Source of the DNA: Acidimicrobium ferrooxidans DSM 10331
GTDB taxonomy: Bacteria; Actinomycetota; Acidimicrobiia; Acidimicrobiales; Acidimicrobiaceae
Direction: 5' to 3'
NCBI RefSeq assembly: GCF_000023265.1
Contig: NC_013124.1
Coordinates: forward strand, 1,182,001 to 1,246,000
DNA: 64,000 nt
Below are positions 44,154 to 53,963 of the stretch, one piece after another; the first letter of the stretch is position 1, and every line of letters starts with the position of its first letter. The notes beneath the pieces were generated by a model, which was not told the origin of the DNA, did not search any database, and saw only the letters and a program-made list of their open reading frames with translations. The translations under genes were made by a program, and so were the position numbers.

Positions 44154-45323
44154 ATGGATGCGATCGACACGGAGGACGCCGACCAGCTTGTCGCCACGCC
44201 CGAAGTCGAACCCGTCGGCCGCTTCCGTATCTACCTCGGTGCCATGCCTGGCGTGGGCAAGACGTGCGCCATGCTCGACGAAGGCTTCCGACGGTTCCAC
44301 CGGGGCGCGGACGTCGTGGTTGGCTTTGTGGAGACCCACGGCCGTGACTACACCGCCTCGCTCGTTCGAGACCTCCCCGTCCTTGCCCGACGACGTGGGA
44401 CCTACCGCGGGCGCCCGGCAGAGGAGTTCGATCTCGAGGCCGCCCTCGCGCGCAAACCCGAGGTCATCCTCGTCGACGAGCTCGCTCACACCAACGTGCC
44501 CGGACTCGGCGCCCACGCCAAACGCTACGAGGATGTCGCGACGCTCCTCGAAGCCGGTATCTCCGTCATCACCACACTGAACGTCCAGCACATCGAGAGC
44601 GTCGCCGCCCTCGTCGAGGACCTCCTCGGCGTGCCCGTTCGCGAGCGCGTCCCCGATGCGGTGGTTCGAGCCGCCGATCAGATCGAGCTCATCGATTCCT
44701 CGCCACAAGCGCTCAGGCGCCGCCTCCTCCATGGCCACGTCTACCCGCCCGATCGCATCGAGTGGGCACTCGAGCACTACTTCACCACCCGCAACCTCAC
44801 CGTGCTCCGAGAGCTCGCCCTGCGCTTCGTCGCCGACTCGCAGGTCCCGACCCCAACACTCGCGGTCGCATCCCGGGCTCGTTGGCAGGCGATCCTCGAG
44901 ACCAAGGAGCGCTACCTCGCCGGCGTCACGCTCTCCGCGGCGTCGCCACGCGTGCTGCGACGCGCAGCCCGCATGGCGCTCCGCAGCCACGCTGACCTCT
45001 ATGCGCTGTTCGTACACCCCGACGAGTACGATCCCACGCGCGATGCGCCTCGCCTCGACGCGCTCCGCACGCTCGCCGCCGACCTCGGCGCGATCCTCAT
45101 CGAACGTGACGGCTCCGACATCGCGACGCTCCTCGTCGACGAGGCCCGCGCTCGCCAAGTCACCCAGATCGTGGTCGGCGCCTCGAGGCGCCGGCGCATC
45201 GACGAGATCCTCCACGGCTCCGTGCTGAACCGACTGCTGCGACTCGCCGGACCGGTCGGGATCGACGTCCACGTCATCGGCGTTCGCGACTACGACCCGA
45301 GTCCGGATGAGTTCAACGGCTGA
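44154..45323 (+). CDS. kdpD: KdpD N-terminal half: KdpD domain plus UspA domain, separate gene
   Basis: 389 residues. KdpD sensor domain with Walker A GAMPGVGKT (29-37) and Walker B-like VDELAHTN (107-114), ending around 215, then a universal-stress (UspA) domain at about 255-375 with VGASRRRRIDEILHGSVLNRLLR. No transmembrane helices or kinase domain follow: it ends at 45323, overlapping the convergent kdpC by 11 bp. ATG 44154 has no visible Shine-Dalgarno, so translation may be leaderless. It must act in trans on the kinase at 42669-44135 if the two form one sensor. Confidence 0.92.
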   Translation: MDAIDTEDADQLVATPEVEPVGRFRIYLGAMPGVGKTCAMLDEGFRRFHRGADVVVGFVETHGRDYTASLVRDLPVLARRRGTYRGRPAEEFDLEAALARKPEVILVDELAHTNVPGLGAHAKRYEDVATLLEAGISVITTLNVQHIESVAALVEDLLGVPVRERVPDAVVRAADQIELIDSSPQALRRRLLHGHVYPPDRIEWALEHYFTTRNLTVLRELALRFVADSQVPTPTLAVASRARWQAILETKERYLAGVTLSAASPRVLRRAARMALRSHADLYALFVHPDEYDPTRDAPRLDALRTLAADLGAILIERDGSDIATLLVDEARARQVTQIVVGASRRRRIDEILHGSVLNRLLRLAGPVGIDVHVIGVRDYDPSPDEFNG

Positions 45324-45864
45324 TCGCCGCCTTGCGCTCGAGACGCGCGAGCGCCATGTTGAGCGCAAGGACATCCACCACCCGCTCACCAAGGAACCCG
45401 AACTCTGGACCAGTCGCCGTCAGAGCAACCAAGCGGCGCAGCTCGCTGGCCGGAACTCCGGTCGCGCGGTGCACCATGGGCACCTGCGCCAGTGCACTCG
45501 CGACCGAGATCTGCGGATCGACCCCGCTGCCCGAGGTGGTGACGAGCTCCTCCGTCGGCACCACCCCTTCTGCCCGCCAGTACGCAACGAGCCGTCGCGT
45601 CGCACTGACCAAGGCGGCCGAGCGCGGACCGAGGTTCGTGCCGCCGGTGGCCATGGGATCGTCGCCATCGGGACGCCCATGGAACCAGCGCGCACCCCGC
45701 CAGGTCTGGCCGACGAGCGTCGAGCCGTCGGGTGTCAATGACCCCTCGGCCTGGCGAGGAAAGACCGTCTGGGCGATCGCGACCTCGATGAGCGGGTACG
45801 CGAGACCACACAGCACGAGGAAGACCACCGCGGCGCGCACCGAGCGCAGGAGCGTCCGGATCAT
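45313..45864 (-). CDS. kdpC: Potassium-transporting ATPase subunit KdpC
   Basis: 183 residues with one N-terminal membrane helix (about 8-30) and a periplasmic-side domain. The family segments [14 protein letters not shown] and [21 protein letters not shown] are clear. Start overlaps the kdpB stop (ATGA). The last 11 bp overlap the convergent KdpD N-terminal gene. Confidence 0.95.
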   Translation of the reverse strand: MIRTLLRSVRAAVVFLVLCGLAYPLIEVAIAQTVFPRQAEGSLTPDGSTLVGQTWRGARWFHGRPDGDDPMATGGTNLGPRSAALVSATRRLVAYWRAEGVVPTEELVTTSGSGVDPQISVASALAQVPMVHRATGVPASELRRLVALTATGPEFGFLGERVVDVLALNMALARLERKAAISR

Positions 45865-47918
45865 GAGAACGCCCTCGTCGCGGCGAGCACAAGGTCGATC
45901 AGCTTGATGCCGATGAAGGGCACGATCACGCCTCCGATCCCATAGATGAACACGTTGCGCCGAATGATCGACCTCGCCGACGACGGTCGAAAGCGCACCC
46001 CTCGCAGGGCCAGCGGAATGAGCGCCACGATGACGAGCGCGTTGAAGATCACGGCAGACAGGATCGCACTCTCCGGCGAGTGTAGGTGCATGATGTTGAG
46101 GACCGAGAGACCCGGATAGGCCGTGACGAAGAGCGCCGGAATGATCGCGAAGTACTTGGCCAGATCGTTCGCGATCGAGAAGGTCGTCAGCGCACCGCGG
46201 GTGATGAGGATCTGCTTGCCCACCTCGACGATGTCGATGAGCTTGGTCGGGCTCGAGTCGAGGTCGATCATGTTGGCGGCCTCCTTCGCAGCCACCGTGC
46301 CGGAGTTCATCGCGACGCCCACGTCGGCTTGTGCCAGGGCCGGGGCGTCGTTGGTCCCGTCACCCGTCATGGCGACGAGCTTGCCGTCCGCCTGTTCCTC
46401 GCGGATGAGCTCAAGTTTGCGCTCGGGTGTGGCCTCGGCCAAGAAATCATCCACACCCGCCTCGGCCGCGATCGCCGAGGCGGTGAGCGGATTGTCACCC
46501 GTGATCATCACCGTACGGATACCCATCGCGCGCAGCTGTTCGAAGCGCTCACGAATCCCGGCCTTGACCACGTCGCGCAACTCGATCAGCCCGAGCACGC
46601 GATCGCCAGCTGCGACGGCGAGCGGCGTTGCTCCCTCGCGCGCGATCGACGCCGACAGCTCATCGAGTTCGACTGGGATCACGCCACCCTGTTGACGGAC
46701 CCATTCCTTGACCGCCTCGGTCGCACCCTTGCGTATCGAGCCCTCGTCGGTGTCGACGCCCGACATGCGCGTGGTCGCCGTGAACGGCACGAACCGCAGC
46801 GACGCCGGGTCGACGGGATCACGAAGACCGTAGGCGTCCTTGGCGAGCTTGACGATGGAGCGACCCTCCGGGGTCTCGTCGGCGAGTGACGCCAGGCGCC
46901 CTGCGGCAGCGACGTCGCCATCGGCCACACCGCCGATCCCGATGAACCGTGACGCCATGCGATTGCCAAAGGTGATGGTTCCGGTCTTGTCGAGCAGCAG
47001 CGTCGAGACATCGCCAGCGGCCTCTACGGCACGACCCGACATCGCGAGCACGTTGCGCTGGACCATCCGGTCCATGCCAGCGATCCCGATCGCCGACAGG
47101 AGAGCGCCGATGGTGGTCGGGATCAAGCACACGAGCAGCGCCACGAGATCGACGATCGGGATGCCGACGTGCGCATAGTGGGCATAGGGCTCGAGGACGA
47201 CCACGACCGGCACGAAGATCACCGTGAGGGCGACGAGCAAGATCGAGAGCGCTACCTCGTTGGGCGTTCGTCGTCGATCGGCACCCTCGACGAGGGCAAT
47301 CATGCGATCGAGGAAGCTCTCCCCAGCACCCGCGGTGACCCGAACGACGATGCGGTCTGAGAGCACGCGTGTGCCACCGGTGACGGACGATCGGTCACCA
47401 CCCGCTTCTCGAATGACGGGTGCAGACTCGCCGGTGATGGCCGACTCATCCACCGAGGCGACACCCTCGGTGATCTCGCCATCGGCAGGGATGACGTCAC
47501 CAGCCTCGCAGACCACGAGTTGGCCCGCGACGAGCTGCGTCGCCGGCACCCGCTCCTCGGTTCCGTCGTCACGCAGACGACGAGCTTCGGTCTGCGTACG
47601 GGTGCGGCGCAGGGCGTCTGCTTGCGCCTTGCCCCGCCCCTCCGCCATCGCCTCGGCGAAGTTGGCGAAGAGCACGGTGAAGGCGAGCCACACCGTCACC
47701 AGCCACGAGAACAGCGATGGATGCACGATGGAGGCGATCGCCGTCACGATGGTGCCGAGGTAGACGACGAACATGACGGGATTGCGCACTTGCACACGGG
47801 GATCGAGCTTCGTCAGCGACCCCCGCAGGGCGACGCGTAGAATCGTGCGGTCGGTCAGCGAGCGCGAACTGGCGACCCCACGTACGGGCGTGGCGGATGG
47901 ACGAGTGGGTGCGGTCAT
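45861..47918 (-). CDS. kdpB: Potassium-transporting ATPase ATP-binding subunit KdpB
   Basis: 685 residues, normal length. All catalytic motifs are canonical: TGES at 162-165, DKTGT with phospho-Asp310, [18 protein letters not shown] near the C-terminal part of the P domain, plus membrane segments. It therefore serves as an internal contrast for the abnormal P-type ATPase at 31640-33799. ATGA overlaps on both sides tie it to kdpA and kdpC. Confidence 0.96.
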   Translation of the reverse strand: MTAPTRPSATPVRGVASSRSLTDRTILRVALRGSLTKLDPRVQVRNPVMFVVYLGTIVTAIASIVHPSLFSWLVTVWLAFTVLFANFAEAMAEGRGKAQADALRRTRTQTEARRLRDDGTEERVPATQLVAGQLVVCEAGDVIPADGEITEGVASVDESAITGESAPVIREAGGDRSSVTGGTRVLSDRIVVRVTAGAGESFLDRMIALVEGADRRRTPNEVALSILLVALTVIFVPVVVVLEPYAHYAHVGIPIVDLVALLVCLIPTTIGALLSAIGIAGMDRMVQRNVLAMSGRAVEAAGDVSTLLLDKTGTITFGNRMASRFIGIGGVADGDVAAAGRLASLADETPEGRSIVKLAKDAYGLRDPVDPASLRFVPFTATTRMSGVDTDEGSIRKGATEAVKEWVRQQGGVIPVELDELSASIAREGATPLAVAAGDRVLGLIELRDVVKAGIRERFEQLRAMGIRTVMITGDNPLTASAIAAEAGVDDFLAEATPERKLELIREEQADGKLVAMTGDGTNDAPALAQADVGVAMNSGTVAAKEAANMIDLDSSPTKLIDIVEVGKQILITRGALTTFSIANDLAKYFAIIPALFVTAYPGLSVLNIMHLHSPESAILSAVIFNALVIVALIPLALRGVRFRPSSARSIIRRNVFIYGIGGVIVPFIGIKLIDLVLAATRAFS

Positions 47919-49609
47919 GCGAAGAACCTCCCATGGGCGACGGCCTCGGCGATCGGACCGAGCGACAGAGCTGGGAAGAAGTTGAGGGCACCGACGAGGA
48001 TGATGACGCCGATCAACAGCCCCGCGAACATCGGCGTCGCTGTGTCGAACGTGCCGGCGGTGGCAGGCACCGGTTCCTTGGCGGCGAGGCTTCCGGCGAG
48101 TGCCAGGACCGGCACCATGACACCGAAGCGACCCAGCAGCATGACGATCCCACCGACGATGTTGTAGAAATCGGTGTTCGACGAGAGCCCGGCGAACGCC
48201 GATCCGTTGTTGTTGCCTTGGGACAGCATGGCGTAGAACACCTCCGAGAAGCCGTGCGGCCCCGCGTTCAAGATCGCGGCGCGCGCGCTCGGGAGCGCGA
48301 TCGCAACCCCGGTAGCAACGAGCACCGTGATCGGCATGACCAACACACCCACCGAGGCCCAGATGATCTCCGTGCGCTGAATCTTCTTCCCCAGATACTC
48401 CGGTGTGCGCCCGACCATGAGCCCCGCAATGAACACGGTGACGATCGCGAAGATCAACATGGTGTAGAGACCGCTCCCCACCCCTCCAGGTGTGATGTCC
48501 CCGAAAGCCATGCCGGCCATCATGGCGAGGCCGCCGATGGGGGTATAGGAGTCCATCGAGGAGTTGACCGATCCTGTCGACGTCTGCGTCGAGACGATGT
48601 TGTAGAGCGTGGAGTTGTCGATGCCAAAGCGCGACTCCTTCCCGACGAGGTTGCCACGGCTGGCCAGCGCCCCGGCAGCATGCTGGATCGCGGGGTTCGG
48701 CTGGTGTTCGGCAACGAGCGCGACCGCGAGGGTCACGCCAAAGATGATCCCCATCGCAGCGAGGACCGCAACCCCATCGCGGACGCTCGCCACCATGCGG
48801 CCGAAGGTGTAGGTCAGGGCCACCGGGATGGCGAGGATGAGGTAGATCGAGAGGACATTCGTGAGGCCCGTCGGATTCTCGAAGGGGTCAGCACCGTTGG
48901 CGTTGAAGTAGCCGCCGCCGTTGGTGCCGAGCTGCTTGATCACCTCCTGAGAGGCAACCGGGCCACGGGGGATGACCTGGTGGACCCCGTTCAGGGCGTC
49001 GACGACGTGCACGGGGCCACCCAGCGTCTCGAGAGCACCCTGCCACACGAAGACCACCGCCATCACCAGCGAGATCGGTAGCAAGATCCACAACACGCCG
49101 CGGACGGTATCGACCCAGAAGTTGCCGATGGTGGCGCGCCCCCGCCGAGCGATACCGCGCACGAGCGCGATCGCGACGGCGATCCCGACGGCAGCCGAAA
49201 CGAAGTTCTGCACCGCGAGGGCCGCCATCTGCGAGAAGTACGACATCGTGGTCTCGCCGGCGTAGTTCTGCCAGTTCGTATTGGTCACGAACGAGACCGC
49301 AGTGTTGAAGGCGAGAGCAGGCGGCACGCCAACGAGGTGCTGCGGGTCGAGTGGCAAGTGCGCTTGGGAGACGATGATCAGGTAGGTGACGACGATCGAG
49401 ACACCGGAGAAGACGAGGAGGGAGCGCGCATAGCGTTGCCACGACTGCTCCTCGCTCGCGCTCACGCCGACGAGCGCGAGCACGGGCCGCTCGAGTCGAA
49501 CCAAGAGGCTGTAGCGGCCCTCGTACACCCCGGCCATGTACGCGCCGAGCACGCGCCAGGTCACCGCCAAGGCCACGGCGAGCACGATGAGCTCGGTCGC
49601 GAACGTCAT
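47915..49609 (-). CDS. kdpA: Potassium-transporting ATPase potassium-binding subunit KdpA
   Basis: 564 residues, membrane-spanning throughout. Selectivity-filter-like loops are visible: [39 protein letters not shown], and later [13 protein letters not shown] 49609 begins [20 protein letters not shown]. No kdpF reading frame of the usual hydrophobic 25-30 residues was found between 49610 and 49768; the only tiny frame there is hydrophilic. First gene of kdpABC; its promoter must lie in the 160 bp before the divergent membrane-protein gene. Confidence 0.96.
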   Translation of the reverse strand: MTFATELIVLAVALAVTWRVLGAYMAGVYEGRYSLLVRLERPVLALVGVSASEEQSWQRYARSLLVFSGVSIVVTYLIIVSQAHLPLDPQHLVGVPPALAFNTAVSFVTNTNWQNYAGETTMSYFSQMAALAVQNFVSAAVGIAVAIALVRGIARRGRATIGNFWVDTVRGVLWILLPISLVMAVVFVWQGALETLGGPVHVVDALNGVHQVIPRGPVASQEVIKQLGTNGGGYFNANGADPFENPTGLTNVLSIYLILAIPVALTYTFGRMVASVRDGVAVLAAMGIIFGVTLAVALVAEHQPNPAIQHAAGALASRGNLVGKESRFGIDNSTLYNIVSTQTSTGSVNSSMDSYTPIGGLAMMAGMAFGDITPGGVGSGLYTMLIFAIVTVFIAGLMVGRTPEYLGKKIQRTEIIWASVGVLVMPITVLVATGVAIALPSARAAILNAGPHGFSEVFYAMLSQGNNNGSAFAGLSSNTDFYNIVGGIVMLLGRFGVMVPVLALAGSLAAKEPVPATAGTFDTATPMFAGLLIGVIILVGALNFFPALSLGPIAEAVAHGRFFA

Positions 49610-49768
49610 GGACGACACACCACCTGTTGCATGAGTCCAGCCTCGCGCCGCGACACGCGGAGCCGACACACAACCGGCGATCTGTGACGCTCCTGAGACG
49701 CGCGACCGCCCCTGCCGTGACACCGCCGTGACGGCGTGATGGTGGCCCCGACCTGTAGCCTTGTCCCC

Positions 49769-50191
49769 ATGGTTGATCGCTCACCGCGAACCCGACTGCG
49801 TCGCTTCGGCATCGCTTCGGTCGGCGCACTGATGGTCGAGCTCGCCTTCGGCCTCGCAACCAACGCACTCGTGCACATCCCTGTGCACGACCCCTGGGGC
49901 GGAGCGCACCCAGGCTGGGTGCTCTACGTCCACGCCGCGATCGGCTTCGCGCTCCTCGTGAACGGCGCGATGGTCGTCAACACCGCCATCGACTCCGGCG
50001 TCCCCCACGCCCTCGGTGCCGCAGTCGTCGGCGTGCTCTCGATCATCGCCGCAATCGGCGCCGGCATCGCCTTCGTCAACACCGGTGCCCAGCACCAGAT
50101 CCTCTCTGTGGCGATGGCGCTCGCGTTCGTCGTTGCGCTCGCGGCCTACATCGCCCTCTGGCAAGCTGCCCGACGGACCCGCGTCGCCTAG
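49769..50191 (+). CDS. Small four-helix membrane protein
   Basis: 140 residues from ATG 49769. Four hydrophobic segments, with the pair HIPVHDPWGGAHPGWVLYVH (three His) between helices 1 and 2, a possible metal or haem site but not proven. No family recognised. Divergent from kdpA with 159 bp between starts; its stop interlocks with that of the MFS gene in CTAG. Confidence 0.7.
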   Translation: MVDRSPRTRLRRFGIASVGALMVELAFGLATNALVHIPVHDPWGGAHPGWVLYVHAAIGFALLVNGAMVVNTAIDSGVPHALGAAVVGVLSIIAAIGAGIAFVNTGAQHQILSVAMALAFVVALAAYIALWQAARRTRVA

Positions 50192-51444
50192 TCGCTGACC
50201 TCCGACCCGGGCATCGGGACGTCCAAGGCGCGCGGGAGGATCCTCCCAAGGACCGGCACCTGGACGACGGCGAGCCCGACGGCGAGCCCGAGCACGCCGA
50301 GGATCCAGGTGAATAGCGGCGCGAGCGCAATGACGGTTGCAGCGAGTGGCGATGCGAGGACCGCGGTCGTCGACCAGAGCGACCCTGAGAGCGCGTTCGC
50401 CCGAGCTCGCTCCTCGTCGCTCGCCAAGGCGTTGACGAGGGCGGGCGCGACCGGCGAGTAGAGCGTCTCGCCGACGGCAAACACACCCATCGCCACGATG
50501 AGACAGAGCGCTGCGAAGCCGCGATCGGCGCGACCTGCCAGCGCAACCGCAGCGATCGCCCAGCTCGCTGCCCATGCGATGGTCGCCGCGAGCAGCTGTC
50601 GTGAACGGCGCCACCGCCTCGTGGCACGACTGACGGGGACCTGGAGCACCACGATGACGATCGTGTTGACCGTCAGCGCGAATCCGAGAATCGCCGGTCG
50701 TGCACCGACTTGCACGACGACGAAGGCCCCCCACCCCCCATCGAGTTCGGCATAGCCCGCAAGGAGGAGCCCGATCTCGATGAGCAGAAACCAACGCAGC
50801 GCGACGTTGCTCCGCAACAGGGCAAGGTAGCCCCCTCGCTGACGCGCGTGCCTCGAGCCTGTACGGGGCACCCGCGGCGCAATCCGCACCGCGACGAGCA
50901 CCGCCGCCACCGCCTCGACACCAGCGGCGATCAACCACAAGACCTGGTAGTGCACGAGCTGGCCTCGCCCGAGATACAGGCCCCCGAGCGCCGACGCAAG
51001 GCCGATACCAGCGTTGGTGGCGAGGAAGAGCCGCGCGAAGACGTGGTCGAGCGTACGTCCTGCGACCAGCGAGCCGACGATGGTCTGACCGGCCACCCAG
51101 AACACCGCCTGCGAGAGGTACGACACCAACACGGCGACAAAGGCGATCCAGTGACGGTCGGCGACGGCCATCGCACCGTAGCCGAGCGCCCCCGCGCCGA
51201 TCGCGATCGTGAGGGCCGATCCGAGCCGCAGTCGATGCCCCAGCAGACCGAGCGCCATCGACACGGCGAGTCCACAGATCGAACCGGCGGCGAGCAACCC
51301 ACCGACCTCCACCAGCGGCACGCCTCGGGCAAGGTGCAGGTAGGCCACGATGTAGGGCATGCCGAGACCGGAGCCGGCTGCGGCCAGTCCGTTCACGACG
51401 TAGAGCGTGCCAAGCGGCGCACCGGCTTCTCGGGAGATCGGCAC
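50188..51444 (-). CDS. MFS transporter
   Basis: 418 residues starting with GTG 51444. Twelve hydrophobic segments in two halves. Weak loop motifs (GLLGHRLRLGSALT in the first half) and an AVGETLYSPVAPALVNALAS segment near the start of the last helices resemble drug-exporter-like facilitators. Substrate unknown. Convergent with the four-helix protein gene and sharing its CTAG stop; divergent from the amino-acid permease gene. Confidence 0.8.
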   Translation of the reverse strand: MPISREAGAPLGTLYVVNGLAAAGSGLGMPYIVAYLHLARGVPLVEVGGLLAAGSICGLAVSMALGLLGHRLRLGSALTIAIGAGALGYGAMAVADRHWIAFVAVLVSYLSQAVFWVAGQTIVGSLVAGRTLDHVFARLFLATNAGIGLASALGGLYLGRGQLVHYQVLWLIAAGVEAVAAVLVAVRIAPRVPRTGSRHARQRGGYLALLRSNVALRWFLLIEIGLLLAGYAELDGGWGAFVVVQVGARPAILGFALTVNTIVIVVLQVPVSRATRRWRRSRQLLAATIAWAASWAIAAVALAGRADRGFAALCLIVAMGVFAVGETLYSPVAPALVNALASDEERARANALSGSLWSTTAVLASPLAATVIALAPLFTWILGVLGLAVGLAVVQVPVLGRILPRALDVPMPGSEVSD

Positions 51445-51609
51445 GCCACAACCCTAGGGCCGACGAGCCTTGGACCGAGGCTGTCCATACGAGCGACCGA
51501 AGTTGGGTACCGACTCGTCCAGCTGCGACCAGCTCGCAATAAGATGGCCCCCGTCACGGTTGACATCACTGCACGCTGACCAACTCTCGACCGCCGAAGG
51601 AGCAGCCGC

Positions 51610-53019
51610 ATGGCGACATCGACACCCCCGACGCACGGCCGACTCGCACCGGTCTTCCATCTCTTCGACCTCTTCCCGCTCTCGGTCTCGAGCGTGGGGC
51701 CGGTCTTCTCGGTCGCCGCGACCGGTGGCGTCATGGCCGCCTATGCCGGGTGGTGGGCCCTTCCCGCCATCGCCCTCCTCGCCACGCCGTTCGTGGTGGC
51801 GTCCTTCGTCTTCCGCCTGCTCAATCGCCACTTTCCGCACGCGGGGGCCTCGTACCACTGGTCCGCACGGGTGCTCGGCCGCTCCTTCTCCCGCTACCAA
51901 GCCTGGGTCCTCATTCTCGCGTACTTCTTGTCGATCCCACCCATCGCGATCCCGGCGGGCTCCTATACCCTCGCCCTCATCGACCCGGGCCACACCCCTT
52001 CCAATCTCGCCCTCATGGCCGTGACCCTCGGCTGGATCCTCTTTGCCGCGATCCCGCTCCTTGCTGGCGCACGCCCGACCGCTCAGATCACCAAGGTCTT
52101 CATGGTCATCGAGATGGTGTCGCTGGCACTCATCGGCATCGTCGGGGTCGCGCGCTTTGGCGCGACCCACGTCCCGATCCACTTCGGCCGGCCACCGATC
52201 GGTGGGATGCTCATCGTCGCCGTCGTCGCGGCTACGGTACTCGACGGCTGGGAGATCGATTCCTACGCAGCCGAGGAGTCGCACAAGCCCCGATCCGAAC
52301 CGGGGATCAGCGGCATCATCGGCGCGTTCCTCGCGCTCGTGTTCTACGCGATCCTCTATCCGTTGGTCTTTGCCGAAACCCCGATGCGACTGCTCGCGTC
52401 GCCGCGTGACGCCGATCCGATCGCCCTGTGGGCACAGCGGGTTCTCCCGGCCGGCCTCCACTGGACCGTGCTCATTCCCATCCTCGGCTCGACGGCCGGT
52501 GGACTGTGGCTGACCACTTACATCTTGACCCGAGCCCTCTATGCGATGGGCCGCGAACGCCTCGTCCCGCAGGCCTTTGCCCGAACCAGCCGACGGCGCG
52601 TCCCTCACGTCGCCACCATCGTCGTGCTGGGGCTCGTCGTCGTGGTCGTCGCCGTGCAGACCTTCGTCTCCTCGCTGTCGAGCTTCTTCGCCCTCGTCCT
52701 GTCGGCGGCAGGATTCTTCCTCCTCGCCGAGTTCCTCTCCGACACGGTCACCGCGATCGTCTTCCTCACACGTGCCCATCGGCGTCTTGGCATCGAGGAC
52801 GACCATCACCATCCGGTGCTGCTCGGGCTCGCCATCGTGTCGGCGCTCATGATGGCCGGATTGCTCGTCGCCTTCTTCGTCTATGGTCCGAGCGCGATCG
52901 GCAGCGGGATCGACCAGGTCACGGCCGTGCTCCTCGGGCTTGGCATCGTATTTGTGGTGCTTACACGGCGTCGAACGACCGCCCCCGTCGTCTTCGTGCC
53001 AGAGGGCGCGGACGACTGA
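51610..53019 (+). CDS. APC-family amino acid permease
   Basis: 469 residues. LSVSSVGPVFSVAATGGVMA in helix 1 carries the unwound substrate-binding segment of APC transporters, and HAGASYHWSARVLG follows helix 2. Twelve or so helices, ending with a short polar tail. ATG 51610 with AAGGAG at about 8 nt. Probably imports amino acids or amines; specificity cannot be told. Monocistronic. Confidence 0.85.
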   Translation: MATSTPPTHGRLAPVFHLFDLFPLSVSSVGPVFSVAATGGVMAAYAGWWALPAIALLATPFVVASFVFRLLNRHFPHAGASYHWSARVLGRSFSRYQAWVLILAYFLSIPPIAIPAGSYTLALIDPGHTPSNLALMAVTLGWILFAAIPLLAGARPTAQITKVFMVIEMVSLALIGIVGVARFGATHVPIHFGRPPIGGMLIVAVVAATVLDGWEIDSYAAEESHKPRSEPGISGIIGAFLALVFYAILYPLVFAETPMRLLASPRDADPIALWAQRVLPAGLHWTVLIPILGSTAGGLWLTTYILTRALYAMGRERLVPQAFARTSRRRVPHVATIVVLGLVVVVVAVQTFVSSLSSFFALVLSAAGFFLLAEFLSDTVTAIVFLTRAHRRLGIEDDHHHPVLLGLAIVSALMMAGLLVAFFVYGPSAIGSGIDQVTAVLLGLGIVFVVLTRRRTTAPVVFVPEGADD

Positions 53020-53049
53020 GGTCACCCGCGGCGCACCCGCACCGCCTTC

Positions 53050-53838
53050 CTAGGGCACCACGACGAGCCGGACCGACCCGACGCCCTCGATGATCCCCTC
53101 CCAGTGACCCGGCACGAGCGGCACCATCGGCGTCAAGGTGCCGGCGAGCACCCACTCACCGGGCTCGAGGGAACCACCGTGGCGGGCTACGGCACCGGTC
53201 AACCACGCAAACGAGCGCCGCGGATCGCCGAGCACCGCCTCGGACCCGCCCCGGACCACCTCCGTACCGTCGCGCGTGGCGATCGCGACCAGGCGATCGA
53301 ACGGGATGCCGTCGCGGCTCGCCACGCGGTCGCCGAGGACCCACAGGCCGGCTCCCGCACGATCGGCAATGAGGCTTCTGCCCCGCACCGGCCAACCGAC
53401 GATCCGCGAGTCGGGAATCTCGAAAGCAACCGCCAGCTCGTCGACGACGTCGTCGACTTCGTCAGGCTCGAGAATCCCCTGGATGCGCTCGGCCACACGC
53501 AGGGCCACCTCGACTTCGAGCCGCGGATCGACGAGCCGCGCGAGCGACAGGTCGCTACCTGACCCGATGCGGTCATGCTCGGCGAGTGGTCCGAAGATCG
53601 GCTCCTCGAGCCCCATGCGACGCCGAGCCGCTTCGTCAGTGAGGCCCACTTTCCACCCCGAACGCACGGCCCCATGGGCGTCGCGCCGTGCCCACAGGCG
53701 CGCTTGCACCTCGTAGGCGTCCTCGAGCGACAACGTTCCGAGGTCTGACTCCTCGACTTCCGACGCCTCGAGCAGCTCGGCGACCGCCTCGAGGCGATCG
53801 CCACGAGACCGGACTTGCGCACGCTCACGCTCGACCAT
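53050..53838 (-). CDS. 2-keto-4-pentenoate hydratase-like protein (FAH superfamily)
   Basis: 262 residues from ATG 53838. SGWKVGLTDEAARRRMGLEEPIFGPL and LVDPRLEVEVALRVAE are the hydratase/decarboxylase (MhpD, HpcG) hallmarks, with acidic metal ligands in the second. GSVRLVVVP ends the fold. In relatives it hydrates 2-hydroxypentadienoate in aromatic meta-cleavage, but no other meta-cleavage gene is nearby, so the true substrate is open. Lies 125 bp after the E1-like gene on the same strand. Confidence 0.82.
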   Translation of the reverse strand: MVERERAQVRSRGDRLEAVAELLEASEVEESDLGTLSLEDAYEVQARLWARRDAHGAVRSGWKVGLTDEAARRRMGLEEPIFGPLAEHDRIGSGSDLSLARLVDPRLEVEVALRVAERIQGILEPDEVDDVVDELAVAFEIPDSRIVGWPVRGRSLIADRAGAGLWVLGDRVASRDGIPFDRLVAIATRDGTEVVRGGSEAVLGDPRRSFAWLTGAVARHGGSLEPGEWVLAGTLTPMVPLVPGHWEGIIEGVGSVRLVVVP

Positions 53839-53963
53839 GGCACGAGTGTAGGTCGCCTCGCGTGCAGAGGACTCGAGCCGCCGGCCCTCCTTGGGTGGCC
53901 CAATCGTCGACCACCGGTCAGGTCGCTTGCGATCTGGACGTGCTCGCCGAACGTGGGGCTTCG

